Shown piece after piece: positions 9,199 through 18,641 of a DNA stretch of 64,000 bases. Within the stretch, counting starts at the first letter, position 1, and every line of letters starts with the position of its first letter. Below the pieces are notes generated by a model, which saw only the letters and a program-made list of their open reading frames with translations, was not told where the DNA came from and did no database searches. Location of the stretch: assembly GCA_947174505.1 (NCBI GenBank), contig CAMWJF010000006.1, positions 1-64,000 of the forward strand, written 5' to 3'. Source of the DNA: an uncultured Lachnospiraceae bacterium (GTDB lineage Bacteria > Bacillota > Clostridia > Lachnospirales > Lachnospiraceae). Both the position numbers and the translations under genes were made by a program.

Positions 9199-10629
9199 AT
9201 GGCAGACAAGAAATTAGTGGAAGCGATCACTGCGATGGAGGATGACTTTGCGCAGTGGTACACGGATGTGGTTAAGAAAGCGGAGCTTTTGGATTACACC
9301 AGTATTAAGGGATGTATGGTGTTTAAGCCTGCGGGCTACGCGATCTGGGAGCTGATTCAGCGGCAGATGGATGACCGTTTTAAGGCGACGGGCGTGGAGA
9401 ATGTGTATTTACCCATGTTTATCCCGGAGAGTCTGTTGAATAAAGAAAAGGATCATGTGGAAGGCTTCGCGCCGGAAGTGGCATGGGTGACCCATGGCGG
9501 TATGCAGCCTCTGCAGGAGAGACTGTGCGTCAGGCCCACTTCAGAGACGCTTTTTTGCGATTATTATAAAAATGCGGTACAGTCTTACCGTGATCTGCCC
9601 CAAGTCTGCAACCAGTGGTGCTCTGTAGTGCGCTGGGAGAAGGAGACGAGGCCTTTCCTTCGAAGTCGCGAGTTTTTATGGCAGGAGGGGCACACGGCTC
9701 ATGCCACGGCCGAGGAGGCGGAAGAGAGGACAATCCAGATGCTGAACGTCTATGCCGACTTCTGTGAGGAGGTACTGGCAATCCCTGTTATCAAAGGCCG
9801 TAAAACGGACAAGGAGAAATTTGCGGGAGCGGTTGCCACCTATACGATTGAGGCGCTGATGCATGACGGCAAGGCATTGCAGTCCGGCACCAGTCACAAT
9901 TTTGGCGATGGCTTTGCGAAAGCCTTTGGCATACAGTATACGGATAAAGACAATACTTTGAAATACGTGCATCAGACCTCCTGGGGAACGACCACCCGTC
10001 TGATCGGTGCGGTGATTATGGTACATGGTGACAATTCCGGACTGGTGCTGCCGCCCAAGATTGCGCCTACGCAGATTATGGTTATTCCGATTCAGCAGAA
10101 AAAGGAAGGTGTGTTGGATAAAGCCTATGAATTGAAGGACAGACTGAACGCATTCCGGGTGAAGGTGGACGACACCGACAAGAGTCCGGGTTGGAAATTC
10201 TCCGAGCAGGAGATGCGTGGTATTCCGATTCGTGTGGAGATTGGACCGAAAGATATTGAGGCGGGTAAGTGTGTCATCTGCCGCCGGGATACGAGAGAAA
10301 AGATAGAAGTTTCTCTGGATGAGATCGAAACAAAGGCGGGAGAAATTCTGGATCTGATGCAGAAGGAAATGCTGGAGCGCGCCAGAGCGCACAGGGAGGA
10401 GCACACTTACGAGGCGAAGGACATGGAGACGTTCCGCAGACTGTTTGCGGAAAAGTCTGGTTTTGTGAAAGCTATGTGGTGCGGTGAGCAGGCCTGCGAA
10501 GATCAGATTAAGGAAGAGATGGCCGTTACCAGCCGCTGCATGCCTTTTGAGCAGGAGCAGATCGGCGATACCTGCGTGTGCTGCGGGAAGCCTGCGAAGA
10601 AAATGGTTTACTGGGGGCGGGCATATTAA
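9199..10629 (+). CDS. proS: Prolyl-tRNA synthetase, archaeal/eukaryal-type (short form)
   Basis: Charges tRNA-Pro with proline in the cytoplasm. The 476 residues match the length of the type without the long editing insertion. Class II motif 2 is visible as [16 protein letters not shown], and motif 3 lies near [16 protein letters not shown]. The C-terminal domain has cysteine pairs (CVIC, later CVCC) and ends in a tyrosine, typical of the zinc-binding tail of this subtype. I chose ATG 9199 because AAGGAG lies 7 bp upstream. In-frame starts at 9130 and 9181 would read into the palindromic leader element or the ribosome site. Controlled by the proline T-box immediately upstream. Confidence 0.95.
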   Translation: MADKKLVEAITAMEDDFAQWYTDVVKKAELLDYTSIKGCMVFKPAGYAIWELIQRQMDDRFKATGVENVYLPMFIPESLLNKEKDHVEGFAPEVAWVTHGGMQPLQERLCVRPTSETLFCDYYKNAVQSYRDLPQVCNQWCSVVRWEKETRPFLRSREFLWQEGHTAHATAEEAEERTIQMLNVYADFCEEVLAIPVIKGRKTDKEKFAGAVATYTIEALMHDGKALQSGTSHNFGDGFAKAFGIQYTDKDNTLKYVHQTSWGTTTRLIGAVIMVHGDNSGLVLPPKIAPTQIMVIPIQQKKEGVLDKAYELKDRLNAFRVKVDDTDKSPGWKFSEQEMRGIPIRVEIGPKDIEAGKCVICRRDTREKIEVSLDEIETKAGEILDLMQKEMLERARAHREEHTYEAKDMETFRRLFAEKSGFVKAMWCGEQACEDQIKEEMAVTSRCMPFEQEQIGDTCVCCGKPAKKMVYWGRAY

Positions 10630-10713
10630 GCCTTGGCACGTGCTTTTTGTGTGGGCGATGGATATGCCGGACTGCCGGAAGAGCAGCGGTGGCAGATATA
10701 AAGGGAGTCGTTT

Positions 10714-11193
10714 ATGAGCAGGAGAAAGAGAAAGAAAAAAGGGCTTGTCCCGGTGATTGTTCTGGGGCTTTTGCTGGGGGTCTGTCTTGTTGTAGTAATC
10801 GGACTCGCCAGCGGATCGCTGACAGGTACAGACAAACGGCCGATAACCCAAAAGGTTTCCGAAGGCGTCAAACATGCCGTGACAAAAAAGGTTTCCGAGA
10901 CGGTGATGGAACAGGCGGTGAAACAGGCTCTTGAGAGCAGCGGTGATCCGCAGGCGGCCGAGAAGGCCAAAGAGATTGTGGATAACATGGATGAAACTGA
11001 CAAGCAGAAGGCCGAGGAGATTATCGAACGTTATGCGGACAGCGACACGCTTACTGATGTGATGGAAATAGTAGGGGATGGCGTGGACGGAGATTCCCTG
11101 TCAGAGGTCAAAGAGTATTTGCAGGAAAATGTGTCCGAACAGGACCAGGCGGATCTGGAAGAGCTGTATCGGAAGTACAGCGAGGGATACTGA
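10714..11193 (+). CDS. Single-pass membrane protein, function unknown
   Basis: 159 residues: a very basic N-terminus (SRRKRKKK), one membrane helix at about 10-33, then an outside, mostly helical, strongly acidic domain. No catalytic motif is recognised. The Lys/Arg cluster before the helix predicts N-in topology with the helical part outside the membrane. It starts 84 bp after proS and could be read through from it, though GGGAGT before the ATG suggests its own translation signal. I do not recognise a family. Confidence 0.7.
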   Translation: MSRRKRKKKGLVPVIVLGLLLGVCLVVVIGLASGSLTGTDKRPITQKVSEGVKHAVTKKVSETVMEQAVKQALESSGDPQAAEKAKEIVDNMDETDKQKAEEIIERYADSDTLTDVMEIVGDGVDGDSLSEVKEYLQENVSEQDQADLEELYRKYSEGY

Positions 11194-11256
11194 GTTATGC
11201 AGGGCTGGAACATCCGGCAATTATAGTTTCTTTATAGAAGGAAAATTACAGAAAAA

Positions 11257-11293
11257 CCAAAACAGGAAATCCGAAGAGGGTTTCCTGTTTTGG
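11257..11293. terminator. Long hairpin, probable terminator
   Basis: CCAAAACAGGAAATCC (11257-11272) pairs with GGTTTCCTGTTTTGG (11279-11293) across a GAAGAG loop. Five A residues precede it, so on the minus strand the hairpin is followed by a U run. The plus-strand side lacks a good U run. It probably insulates the proS-side genes from the blaI promoter. Confidence 0.6.
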
Positions 11294-11346
11294 TATACAA
11301 AGGAAACGGTCAGGCAGACAGTTCGTTCATTGGCATAATAAGGGGG

Positions 11347-11403
11347 TTGACAGTCGTATACCCTTCGCGTATGATACAATCATAAGGTATACGTTCGTAT
11401 ACC
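11347..11403 (+). promoter_or_regulatory. blaI promoter with BlaI-type operators
   Basis: TTGACA (11347-11352), a 17-bp spacer and TATGAT (11370-11375) form a strong promoter. A perfect 18-bp palindrome, GGTATACGTTCGTATACC, lies at 11386-11403 around the expected start point. A looser copy with GTATAC and GTATGATAC arms overlaps the -10 at about 11355-11377. Autorepression by the BlaI-like protein just downstream is the natural reading. Confidence 0.85.
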
Positions 11404-11490
11404 AAAATATACCAATGCAGGAAGAAGACAGTATGAAGCGGAAGACGGACTCGTTATCGTGGAGAAACCGGCGGACATGCAGAAGAAAGG

Positions 11491-11898
11491 ATGGAAAACA
11501 GCGTGGTTAGTTTATCCGATGGAGAATGGAAAATTATGAATCTTCTCTGGGAGGGGGAGAGCACGATTACAGAATTGAAAAATGAATTAAGAAAAGAGAC
11601 GGGCTGGGACAAGCATATTGTGATCACTATGCTTTCCCGCATGGAAAAAAAGGGCGCGGTTGCCCACAGGGACGGCGGCCGGGCGAAGATATTTTATCCC
11701 CTGGTGACAAGGGAGGAGGTTTCCATGCAGGAGACCCGGGGTTTTTTGCAGAAGGTTTACCGGGGGAGCCTGGGGATGATGGTTAACGCCATGGTGGAGG
11801 ATCAGGCGTTGTCTGAGGAGGAAATACAGGAGTTATACGGTATTTTGGAACAGGCGAAAAAAAGAAATGCAGGACGTGACGCGCGGAGAAAAGAGTGA
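11491..11898 (+). CDS. blaI: BlaI/MecI/CopY-family transcriptional repressor
   Basis: 135 residues with an N-terminal winged-helix domain (LSDGEWKIMNLLW, then a recognition helix around HIVITMLSRMEKKG) and a helical C-terminal dimerisation and cleavage region. This is the usual BlaI size. In the family, the repressor is inactivated by proteolysis triggered by a partner M56 metalloprotease, and such a partner follows at 11961. The spacing between AGAAAGG and the ATG at 11491 is short; GTG 11503 is a possible alternative start. The signal sensed need not be a beta-lactam. Confidence 0.9.
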   Translation: MENSVVSLSDGEWKIMNLLWEGESTITELKNELRKETGWDKHIVITMLSRMEKKGAVAHRDGGRAKIFYPLVTREEVSMQETRGFLQKVYRGSLGMMVNAMVEDQALSEEEIQELYGILEQAKKRNAGRDARRKE

Positions 11899-11960
11899 GT
11901 TGCAATGAGACGGCAATCGGCATGTGCGGATGAACGCTTTGCTATAATGGGAGGATGATT

Positions 11961-14294
11961 ATGAAAGAGATATTGATCACGGCAACGGTTCTGATACTGT
12001 GCATCCTGCTGATCCGACGGATTTTTCGCGGAAAAATCAGCAGCAGATTACAGTATGCGCTATGGTTTCTTGTGGCGCTCCGGTTAGTGATACCGGTTTC
12101 GATCCAGTTTGACCTAGGGCCATTTTCCCGGTTCCGTTTGATGGATCTGGTGGAGGAGGAGAGCGGCATAACGGAACGGCTGGAAGAGACGATCCGGTTG
12201 GAGGAACCCATTCAGATGTCGGTTAATTCCAAAAGCATCCTGTTCCGCCTGTTTACCACGGACGAGATCAGGGAGACCCTGGAGGGTATGCCAGCCGACG
12301 GGCCGACTTCCGTTTTTATGGCGGGAACACTGGGTTTTTCACGGCTGGATGTACTGTGGTTTTTGTGGGGGCTTGGCGCGCTTATTGTAGGTGTGTGGAT
12401 TTTGGCTGCCAATATGGCATTCAGCCGACGGTTAAGGAAGACCAGACAGCCTTTTGCACTGCCTGAGGAAATGAAAAGAGGCCGTCTGCCCGCGTTTTAT
12501 CTGGCGGAAGGGATTTCTTCACCCTGCCTGTACGGATTCCCGGGACGTGAGGCGGTTTATCTGACAGCGGACGTGGCCGGTGACGCTGACAGACTGCGGC
12601 ATGTGGTTGTCCATGAGCTTGTCCACAAAAAACACGGTGACAGCTTTTGGGCGCTGCTGCGCAGTGTTTTGGTGACGGTGTACTGGTTTCACCCGCTTGT
12701 ATGGGTGGCCGCCGCCTGTTCTAAGCGGGACTGCGAGCTGGCCTGTGACGAGGCGGCGCTGGCAATGCTTGGAGAAGAGGAACGGATTTCCTACGGGGAA
12801 ACGCTGCTCTCCATTATTACAAGAAAAGGGCGGGTTTCCGATCTGATATGCACGGCCACTACCATGACTGGCAGCGGAAAGAGCGTGAAGGAGCGGATTC
12901 AGTTTATTGCAAGGGAGCCGAAGGTCTTTTATGCTGCCGTGGCGGGCGCGCTTTTTCTGATCGCGGCTGTGTGTTTGTTTGTTTTTACAAAAGACACGCG
13001 GTTTCAGGGGATAACGGTGGACAGACAGGAAGGGCTGACGGTTACGGGTGCGGATATGCAGATTTCTCTGCCTGCCAGTATCGGCGGTATCAGCGGCTGT
13101 GTGGTGGAGAAAGAAAGTGACGATGTTGTCATTTATCATATTGCTGCGCAGGAGGAAGTGGGGAGATTTTCCAGAATGCCGCTCAAGGACGCGCTGGAGC
13201 TGGTGGACGAGGGGCGGGAGGTTATGCCTGTCGGGTATGATGGCTACAACTATCTGCTGAGAGCTTATCTGGGGGAGCCTCTGTCAAGGACGGAACATAC
13301 TTACACTTCTGTGGTGGAAGAGACCACGCGTGCCGATGCGTCTTTTGAAAAGAAGGAGGAGACAGAGGGCGTTTTGGGGCATGAAGATATTATAACTGAA
13401 GATACGCTGCCTGCAGAATCTATTACGACGGAGCTGATTGACGAAGACCATTTTACGACGCAGCACAGCTATATACCAGAACACGAAGCCGGGGCGGATC
13501 AAGTAGGAACAGACAGCAGGGTCGGGACAGGCGTGCCTGGTACTGACAGTAACGACGACACTACTTATATCATGGAGGATAGAAGCAACCCGCTGCTGAA
13601 CACGGAACATGAGGTGATTCCTCTGGAGGAGGATCAGGTGGACTATCTGCCGAACGAGCAGATCACCACGACGACTTACCAGCCGAGTGAGGTCAATGTG
13701 GACGAACTGTATTCGGGCTGTTACGTCTATGTCAGGGCAGATTATGACGGAAAAGTGAAGGATAAATATGAGGAGGAAATGGCGTTTATCGACAGGGAGT
13801 TGAAGGCGGCTGCGGATCAGGTGATTATTTTGAGCCTGAACCGGGAGCGGCGTGAGGCGCTTTTCGATGCTCTGGCTGCAAACCGTACGCCCTATGTGGG
13901 GGACAATGCCAGGGTAAGCGCGCTGACGGAAGCGCTGCCTCTGCCGCCCACACTCAACCGGTCAGGCGGATTTTCCCTACAGACGTTGGAAAGGCCTTAT
14001 TCTCTGCGGATGGATTATGAAATGAGCACGGATTATTTCACAAAGGAAGATCAGGATGTGCTGTATTTTAATGCGGCGATGCTGTTTTATGCGATTGGAA
14101 ATGTGAAGGAGATTTCCATGGAAGTAAAACAGCCGTCCGATGGAGGCTCTGAGATGATGATATATGACCGGAAGGAGCTGGAAAAGGATCTTCCGGTATT
14201 GCAGAATGCGGATTACGAGGATGAACAGCTTTTTCGGGAGGGGCTGTCTGAACTGCATATAGCAGTGGAGACGTATCTTTCGGAAACTTTTTGA
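11961..14294 (+). CDS. BlaR1-like M56 membrane metalloprotease with DUF4825-like C-terminus
   Basis: 777 residues. The N-terminal half has several membrane helices and the zinc site HELVH at about 217, inside VVVHELVHKKHGD, as in BlaR1/MecR1. The C-terminal penicillin-binding sensor of classical BlaR1 is absent. Instead there is a membrane helix near 330, an extracytoplasmic part, a Thr/Glu/Asp-rich linker (about 440-575), and a segment with YVGDNARVSAL that resembles DUF4825. GGAGG lies 6 bp before ATG 11961, preferred over ATG 11955. It should cleave or trigger loss of the BlaI-like repressor upstream; the ligand is unknown. Confidence 0.88.
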   Translation: MKEILITATVLILCILLIRRIFRGKISSRLQYALWFLVALRLVIPVSIQFDLGPFSRFRLMDLVEEESGITERLEETIRLEEPIQMSVNSKSILFRLFTTDEIRETLEGMPADGPTSVFMAGTLGFSRLDVLWFLWGLGALIVGVWILAANMAFSRRLRKTRQPFALPEEMKRGRLPAFYLAEGISSPCLYGFPGREAVYLTADVAGDADRLRHVVVHELVHKKHGDSFWALLRSVLVTVYWFHPLVWVAAACSKRDCELACDEAALAMLGEEERISYGETLLSIITRKGRVSDLICTATTMTGSGKSVKERIQFIAREPKVFYAAVAGALFLIAAVCLFVFTKDTRFQGITVDRQEGLTVTGADMQISLPASIGGISGCVVEKESDDVVIYHIAAQEEVGRFSRMPLKDALELVDEGREVMPVGYDGYNYLLRAYLGEPLSRTEHTYTSVVEETTRADASFEKKEETEGVLGHEDIITEDTLPAESITTELIDEDHFTTQHSYIPEHEAGADQVGTDSRVGTGVPGTDSNDDTTYIMEDRSNPLLNTEHEVIPLEEDQVDYLPNEQITTTTYQPSEVNVDELYSGCYVYVRADYDGKVKDKYEEEMAFIDRELKAAADQVIILSLNRERREALFDALAANRTPYVGDNARVSALTEALPLPPTLNRSGGFSLQTLERPYSLRMDYEMSTDYFTKEDQDVLYFNAAMLFYAIGNVKEISMEVKQPSDGGSEMMIYDRKELEKDLPVLQNADYEDEQLFREGLSELHIAVETYLSETF

Positions 14295-14486
14295 GCTGGC
14301 ATATCAAAAAGCAAAAAAGTGGTCGAATTGCGAGAAATACAAAAATAAAAAAATATTAAGAATTATGTAACCTTTTTCTTAAGTTCCCGACTCTAATATA
14401 TAGACGTAGAATCGCGTTAATTTTAGAGAAATTTTAAAGACTGATGTATTACAATATGTGTAACAGTACAAAAGAGGGGGAACATC

Positions 14487-15596
14487 ATGGGGCAGGCACA
14501 GAGGAGTGACAGAAGAAGCGTTCCGCGGGGCAGGGCAGAACAGTGGCAGGAGGAATACGCCGTAGAAAGACGCAGAAACCCGGGGAGTACAGGAAACAGG
14601 ACAAAAAATGCGCACAGAAACAGCGCAAGAGACGGCATAAGCGTTATATCGGGAAACAATTCGCAAAGCAGGACACGGTCCGGCGCGCAGAGGAGCAGAA
14701 GCAGCGGCAGGGCGGGTGCAGCGCGGCGCAGTACAAACAGTGACGGGCTGGAGAACCTGGAGCTGTGGGAAATCTCCAGGGAAGATGACAATCTCCGCCT
14801 GATGCGCCTTGCAGACCGCGAACAGGTTCATTATGGGCAGCGGCATCCCTGTCCAAGGCCACATTCCGACCGCCGCAGCACAGGCAATCTGCGGCCGGTA
14901 AGTCCTGCCAAACGGCGCAGGGCGAGGAAACGGCGGCTTAATCTTTACCGCCTCTTTGTATTCCTTATGACAGGGGTGTGCCTGATTCTGATTTACCAGA
15001 CGACCGGGGCGGTTTACCGCATGATGCACCATGAAAAGACAGAAAGCGGCAAGGGAATTGTGGAGGTTGTGTCTGAAAAGATAGAAAGTAACCGGATTGA
15101 GCCGCCGTCAATTACGGTGGACTATCTGGAACCGAATGAATTTTCCAGACCCGGAACGGAATTAAAAAAGATCAAAAGTGTTTTTGTGCATTATACGGCG
15201 AATCCCGGAACCTCCGCAGCGCAGAACCGCAGTTATTTTGCCAATCTTGCCGAGACACAGGAGCGGTCGGCAAGTGCGCATTTCATCATAGGGTACGAGG
15301 GTGAGCTGATTCAGTGCATTCCGCTGGAGGAGCAGGCTTACGCGGTGGCCACCAGAAACGAGGACTCCGTTTCCATAGAGTGCTGTTATCTGGACGACAA
15401 CGGGAAATTCACGCAGGAAACTTATGATACACTGGTACATACGCTGGCCTGGCTGAAACAGGAATATCACTTGTCAGAGAACGATATTCTGCGGCATTAT
15501 GACTGCGGCGGCAAAATGTGCCCAATCTACTATGTGGAGCATGAGGATGCATGGGACAAGCTGCTTGCGGATGTAAAGGATTATGAGGACGGCTGA
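14487..15596 (+). CDS. Membrane-anchored N-acetylmuramoyl-L-alanine amidase (Amidase_2)
   Basis: 369 residues: an Arg/Ser-rich cytoplasmic N-terminus (about 1-150), one membrane helix at about 152-172, a linker, then an Amidase_2 domain at about 227-364. Zinc-ligand candidates are the His of VFVHYT, the His of ILRHYD and the Cys of GGKMCP, the His-His-Cys set of PGRP-like amidases. It would cleave the bond between muramic acid and the peptide stem on the outer face. AGAGGGGG precedes the ATG. The extended basic cytoplasmic tail is unusual and might bind nucleic acid or a cytoplasmic partner, which is inference only. Confidence 0.88.
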   Translation: MGQAQRSDRRSVPRGRAEQWQEEYAVERRRNPGSTGNRTKNAHRNSARDGISVISGNNSQSRTRSGAQRSRSSGRAGAARRSTNSDGLENLELWEISREDDNLRLMRLADREQVHYGQRHPCPRPHSDRRSTGNLRPVSPAKRRRARKRRLNLYRLFVFLMTGVCLILIYQTTGAVYRMMHHEKTESGKGIVEVVSEKIESNRIEPPSITVDYLEPNEFSRPGTELKKIKSVFVHYTANPGTSAAQNRSYFANLAETQERSASAHFIIGYEGELIQCIPLEEQAYAVATRNEDSVSIECCYLDDNGKFTQETYDTLVHTLAWLKQEYHLSENDILRHYDCGGKMCPIYYVEHEDAWDKLLADVKDYEDG

Positions 15597-15629
15597 TGAT
15601 GAATTTAGAAGTTATGGTGAGATAAGGAA

Positions 15630-16208
15630 ATGAAAATATTATTATTGTGTTTAAATGCATTTGAAACAATGGAATTTAGTCCCTTTGTGGACGTTGTTGG
15701 ATGGGCACATGATGATTTTAATTGTGATATAGCGATTGATATATGTGGATTCAATCGTACTATTGTCAGTACATTTGGAGTGTCCATAACAGCAGATATT
15801 CTAATAGATGATGTTGACGTAGATCAATATGATGCGTTGGCTATACCCGGAGGATTTGAAGAATATGGATTTTATAAGGAAGCGTATCATGAAAAAACAC
15901 TAAACTTAATTCGTTCTTTTCATTCATATCATAAGCCCATTGCGTCAGTCTGTGTTGCTGCTTTTCCATTAGCTAAAAGTGGTATATTAAGAAATAGAAA
16001 AGCAACAACATATCATTTGCGAGGTGGATATAAGAGAGAGGAATTGAAAAATTTTGGAGTTGTACTCGGAGATGAATGGATAGTAGTTGATAATAATATC
16101 ATAACATCATCATGTCCTAAAACTGCTCCTGATGTTGCATTTCATTTATTGGAAATGCTTATATCACAAGAAAAAACCATCGAAGTCAAGAAAGCAATGG
16201 GATATTAA
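15630..16208 (+). CDS. DJ-1/PfpI family protein
   Basis: 192 residues, the normal DJ-1/PfpI length. The nucleophile-elbow cysteine is in IASVCVAAF, and the fold signature ALAIPGGFEE is present. Family members include deglycase-like enzymes, glyoxalase III-like enzymes and chaperones, so the activity cannot be assigned. Codon use is much more AT-rich than in the amidase before it, suggesting separate acquisition. It begins 33 bp after the amidase stop. Confidence 0.88.
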   Translation: MKILLLCLNAFETMEFSPFVDVVGWAHDDFNCDIAIDICGFNRTIVSTFGVSITADILIDDVDVDQYDALAIPGGFEEYGFYKEAYHEKTLNLIRSFHSYHKPIASVCVAAFPLAKSGILRNRKATTYHLRGGYKREELKNFGVVLGDEWIVVDNNIITSSCPKTAPDVAFHLLEMLISQEKTIEVKKAMGY

Positions 16209-16267
16209 CAAAGAACACGCTGAGTCTGTGGTTTGAAATTTTTTGCTTTTTTAAAAAATTTACTTTC

Positions 16268-16297
16268 TTGACTTTTTGAAAATGAGTTTGTTATAAT
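16268..16297 (+). promoter_or_regulatory. Promoter of the riboswitch-MATE transcript
   Basis: TTGACT (16268-16273), an 18-bp spacer and TATAAT (16292-16297) with a TG extension at 16289-16290. Transcription would begin near 16304, giving a leader of about 155 nt. Confidence 0.75.
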
Positions 16298-16330
16298 TGC
16301 TGAAAGAAAAATAAATACAGTCATTCAACG

Positions 16331-16388
16331 ACACATGTAGGGCTTTGCCCGTAAATCTGATTACGGTACGGAAAGCGACTGCATGTGG
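16331..16388 (+). promoter_or_regulatory. Candidate guanidine-IV (mepA-motif) riboswitch aptamer
   Basis: The outer stem CACATGTAG (16332-16340) pairs with CTGCATGTG (16379-16387), nine pairs including one wobble. Inside are a GGGC-TTT-GCCC hairpin and a GTAA...TTAC hairpin, followed by GGTACGGAAAGCGAC. Compact aptamers of this kind ahead of MATE (mepA) genes in Firmicutes are known as the guanidine-IV class. I assign it on structure, position and downstream gene, from memory of the motif; no covariance model was run. GCATGTGG of the outer stem can also pair with CACATGC of the terminator downstream, giving a simple on/off competition. Confidence 0.72.
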
Positions 16389-16404
16389 AAGAGCTTGATT
16401 TATG

Positions 16405-16434
16405 CGGCACATGCAAAAGCATGTGCCGTTTTTT
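16405..16434 (+). terminator. Riboswitch expression-platform terminator
   Basis: CGGCACATGC, an AAAA loop and GCATGTGCCG form a perfect 10-bp stem (16405-16428), followed by six T residues (16429-16434). It lies between the aptamer and the MATE start. Its 5' arm shares CACATG with the aptamer's outer stem, so ligand binding should change whether it forms. Confidence 0.92.
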
Positions 16435-16459
16435 GTCTGTAAAACAGGAGGTTTTATCT

Positions 16460-18436
16460 ATGGAACAAAACAACTACTTAGGCACAGAGAAAGTCGGGAT
16501 ACTGCTGAAACAGTTTGCGATCCCGTGTATCTTCTCATTGATTATTTCCTGCCTCTACAATATTGTAGACCAGATTTTTGTAGGAAATGGAGTTGGCTAT
16601 CTGGGAAATGCCGCAACGGGGGTGATTTTCCCGATTACGGTGATTGGCTGGGGCGTGTCGCTGTTCTTTGGCGACGGTGCGGCGGCCGATTTGAGTGTTT
16701 CTTTTGGAAAGAATGAGACGCAGGACATTCATACCAGCGTAGGAAACAGTATGCTGGGTTCTTTTTTCTGTGGGCTGATCATTATTGCCATCAGCTATCT
16801 CTGGGGCGATAACCTGTTACGCCTCATCGGCGCGACAGACGCAAATCTGTCACTGGCGCATGACTACGGTTTTATTATTTATGCTATGATGCCTTTAGCC
16901 TTGGTACAGAATACACTGGCATCCATCATCCGTGCAGACGGAAGCCCCCGCTATGCCATGTGCGCCATGCTGGTCGGCGCCGTGATCAATATCATAGGCG
17001 ACCCGGTGGCAATCTTTGCATTGGGCTTGGGAATTAAGGGAGCAGCGTATGCAACAATATTAGGGCAGTTTGTCAGCTTTATTATCTGTATCTCATATCT
17101 GACAAGGAGCAGGACTTTCAAAATCTCCCTGAAAAGCTTTCGCCCCAATGCGGGGATTTTAAAACGCGTTATGGCTCTGGGTACATCCAGCTTCCTGACA
17201 CAGCTGTCTATCGTAATCATTACGGTCATAAACAATATACTGCTTGTAAAATACGGCGCTGTTTCTGTTTATGGCGCGGATATTCCTTTGGCTGCGTTTG
17301 TTGTCATTATGAAATTATTCCAGATTGTCTTAAATATCGCGATCGGTATCGCGGCAGGAGCACAGCCAATCGTGGGATATAATTATGGCGCAGGAAAATT
17401 TGACAGGGTGCAGGAGCTGTTAAAGCTCATAATCAAATGGACGGCAATTGTCTGCGTTATATGCACGGTTCTTTTTGAAGCGTTTCCCCTGCTATTCATT
17501 AAGATGTTCGGCGCGGACGGGGAGCTTTACACACAATTTGCCGTTTTATGCCTGCGGATATACCTTTCCCTGATTATTTTTACCTGTGTGCAAAAAGTAT
17601 GCGCTATTTTCCTGCAGTCTATTGGACACGCAAAGGCAGCGGCGCCCTTATCTGTTTTAAGGGATGTACTGCTTATAGCCTTTTCCCTTATTGTGCCGGT
17701 TTTTGGCGGCGTTACAGGTATTTTTTGGGCGGCCCCGATTGCTGATATCATTGCCATTTCCATTACGGGTATTGTGATGGTAAGGTTATGGAAAGCGCTG
17801 GAACAGGAAAAACAGAAGTCCCAGCCGGAAACGGGCGGCCAGACAATACAGGATTCTACGCCGGGCGTTATTATTACGATTGCCCGCGAGCATGGGACAG
17901 CCGGAAAGCAGATTGGCCAATTGGTAGCTAAAGGGTTGAATATCCCGTGCTATTACAAGGAAATGACTGCGATTGCCGCGAAAGAAAGCGGGCTTGCAAG
18001 CGAGTTTATCTCCAACATCAATTCGGATGAAAATGCGGTCATGCGCGACTTATATTTAAGCACCAATGTGATACAGCAGGCCGTTATAGCACAGGACAAG
18101 GTAATCAAAAAGATTGCAGAAGCCGGCTCATGCGTGATTGTCGGGCGCTCAGCAGATTATGTCCTGCGCCATAAAAAGAATCTGGTGAGAATTTTCATAT
18201 ATGCCCCGAAGGATTACCGCACGAAAAAGGTGATGGAAATGTATGGGGATACATGGGAAGAGGGAAAAAAGAATATAGAGCGTTCCGATGCGGCACGGGC
18301 GGCCTATTACAGAAATATATCAGGAAGAAAATGGGGCGACCCGCATCAGTACGAGCTTTGTATTGACAGCTCCATCGGCACGCAAAAATGTGTAGACGTC
18401 ATCGTCAAATATATATCGGAGAGAAGTGTATCATAA
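16460..18436 (+). CDS. MATE-family efflux transporter fused to a cytidylate-kinase-like domain
   Basis: 658 residues from ATG 16460, which has AGGAGG 8 bp upstream; an in-frame start at 16385 lies inside the riboswitch and is rejected. Residues 1 to about 450 form the twelve-helix MATE exporter, MepA-like. From about 468 a cytosolic domain begins with ITIAREHGTAGKQIG, a P-loop-like motif of the Cytidylate_kin2 type, with VIVGRSADYVL and an Arg/Asp-rich segment typical of that family. MATE proteins exchange cations for drugs or organic cations. Given the leader, guanidinium or a substituted guanidine is the likely cargo. What the kinase-like domain phosphorylates is unknown; it may bind nucleotide and gate transport. 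Confidence 0.9.
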   Translation: MEQNNYLGTEKVGILLKQFAIPCIFSLIISCLYNIVDQIFVGNGVGYLGNAATGVIFPITVIGWGVSLFFGDGAAADLSVSFGKNETQDIHTSVGNSMLGSFFCGLIIIAISYLWGDNLLRLIGATDANLSLAHDYGFIIYAMMPLALVQNTLASIIRADGSPRYAMCAMLVGAVINIIGDPVAIFALGLGIKGAAYATILGQFVSFIICISYLTRSRTFKISLKSFRPNAGILKRVMALGTSSFLTQLSIVIITVINNILLVKYGAVSVYGADIPLAAFVVIMKLFQIVLNIAIGIAAGAQPIVGYNYGAGKFDRVQELLKLIIKWTAIVCVICTVLFEAFPLLFIKMFGADGELYTQFAVLCLRIYLSLIIFTCVQKVCAIFLQSIGHAKAAAPLSVLRDVLLIAFSLIVPVFGGVTGIFWAAPIADIIAISITGIVMVRLWKALEQEKQKSQPETGGQTIQDSTPGVIITIAREHGTAGKQIGQLVAKGLNIPCYYKEMTAIAAKESGLASEFISNINSDENAVMRDLYLSTNVIQQAVIAQDKVIKKIAEAGSCVIVGRSADYVLRHKKNLVRIFIYAPKDYRTKKVMEMYGDTWEEGKKNIERSDAARAAYYRNISGRKWGDPHQYELCIDSSIGTQKCVDVIVKYISERSVS

Positions 18437-18641
18437 CCATCATTATCAGAGGCTGCGTAAGTATAGCGGACGCGAAAAACAGCAAAAGGGAAAAGGTGAT
18501 GCGGAAGAAGAAAGCGGCAAAGGCGGAATCGGTATAGTTTGGCAGGCAAAGATATGTTATACTTACATGCAGAAAGAGAACGCAATGACATATCATTTCG
18601 CTGTTTGAGGCATTCGCTGCCTTGGACGTCAGGGGAAGCTT

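Noticed and set aside
9676..10875. 399-residue minus-strand open frame
   Set aside because: Antisense to proS and the following gene; no family features or start signal.
16385..16459. N-terminal extension of the MATE protein from an in-frame ATG at 16385
   Set aside because: It would translate through the riboswitch outer stem and terminator; AGGAGG marks the start at 16460.
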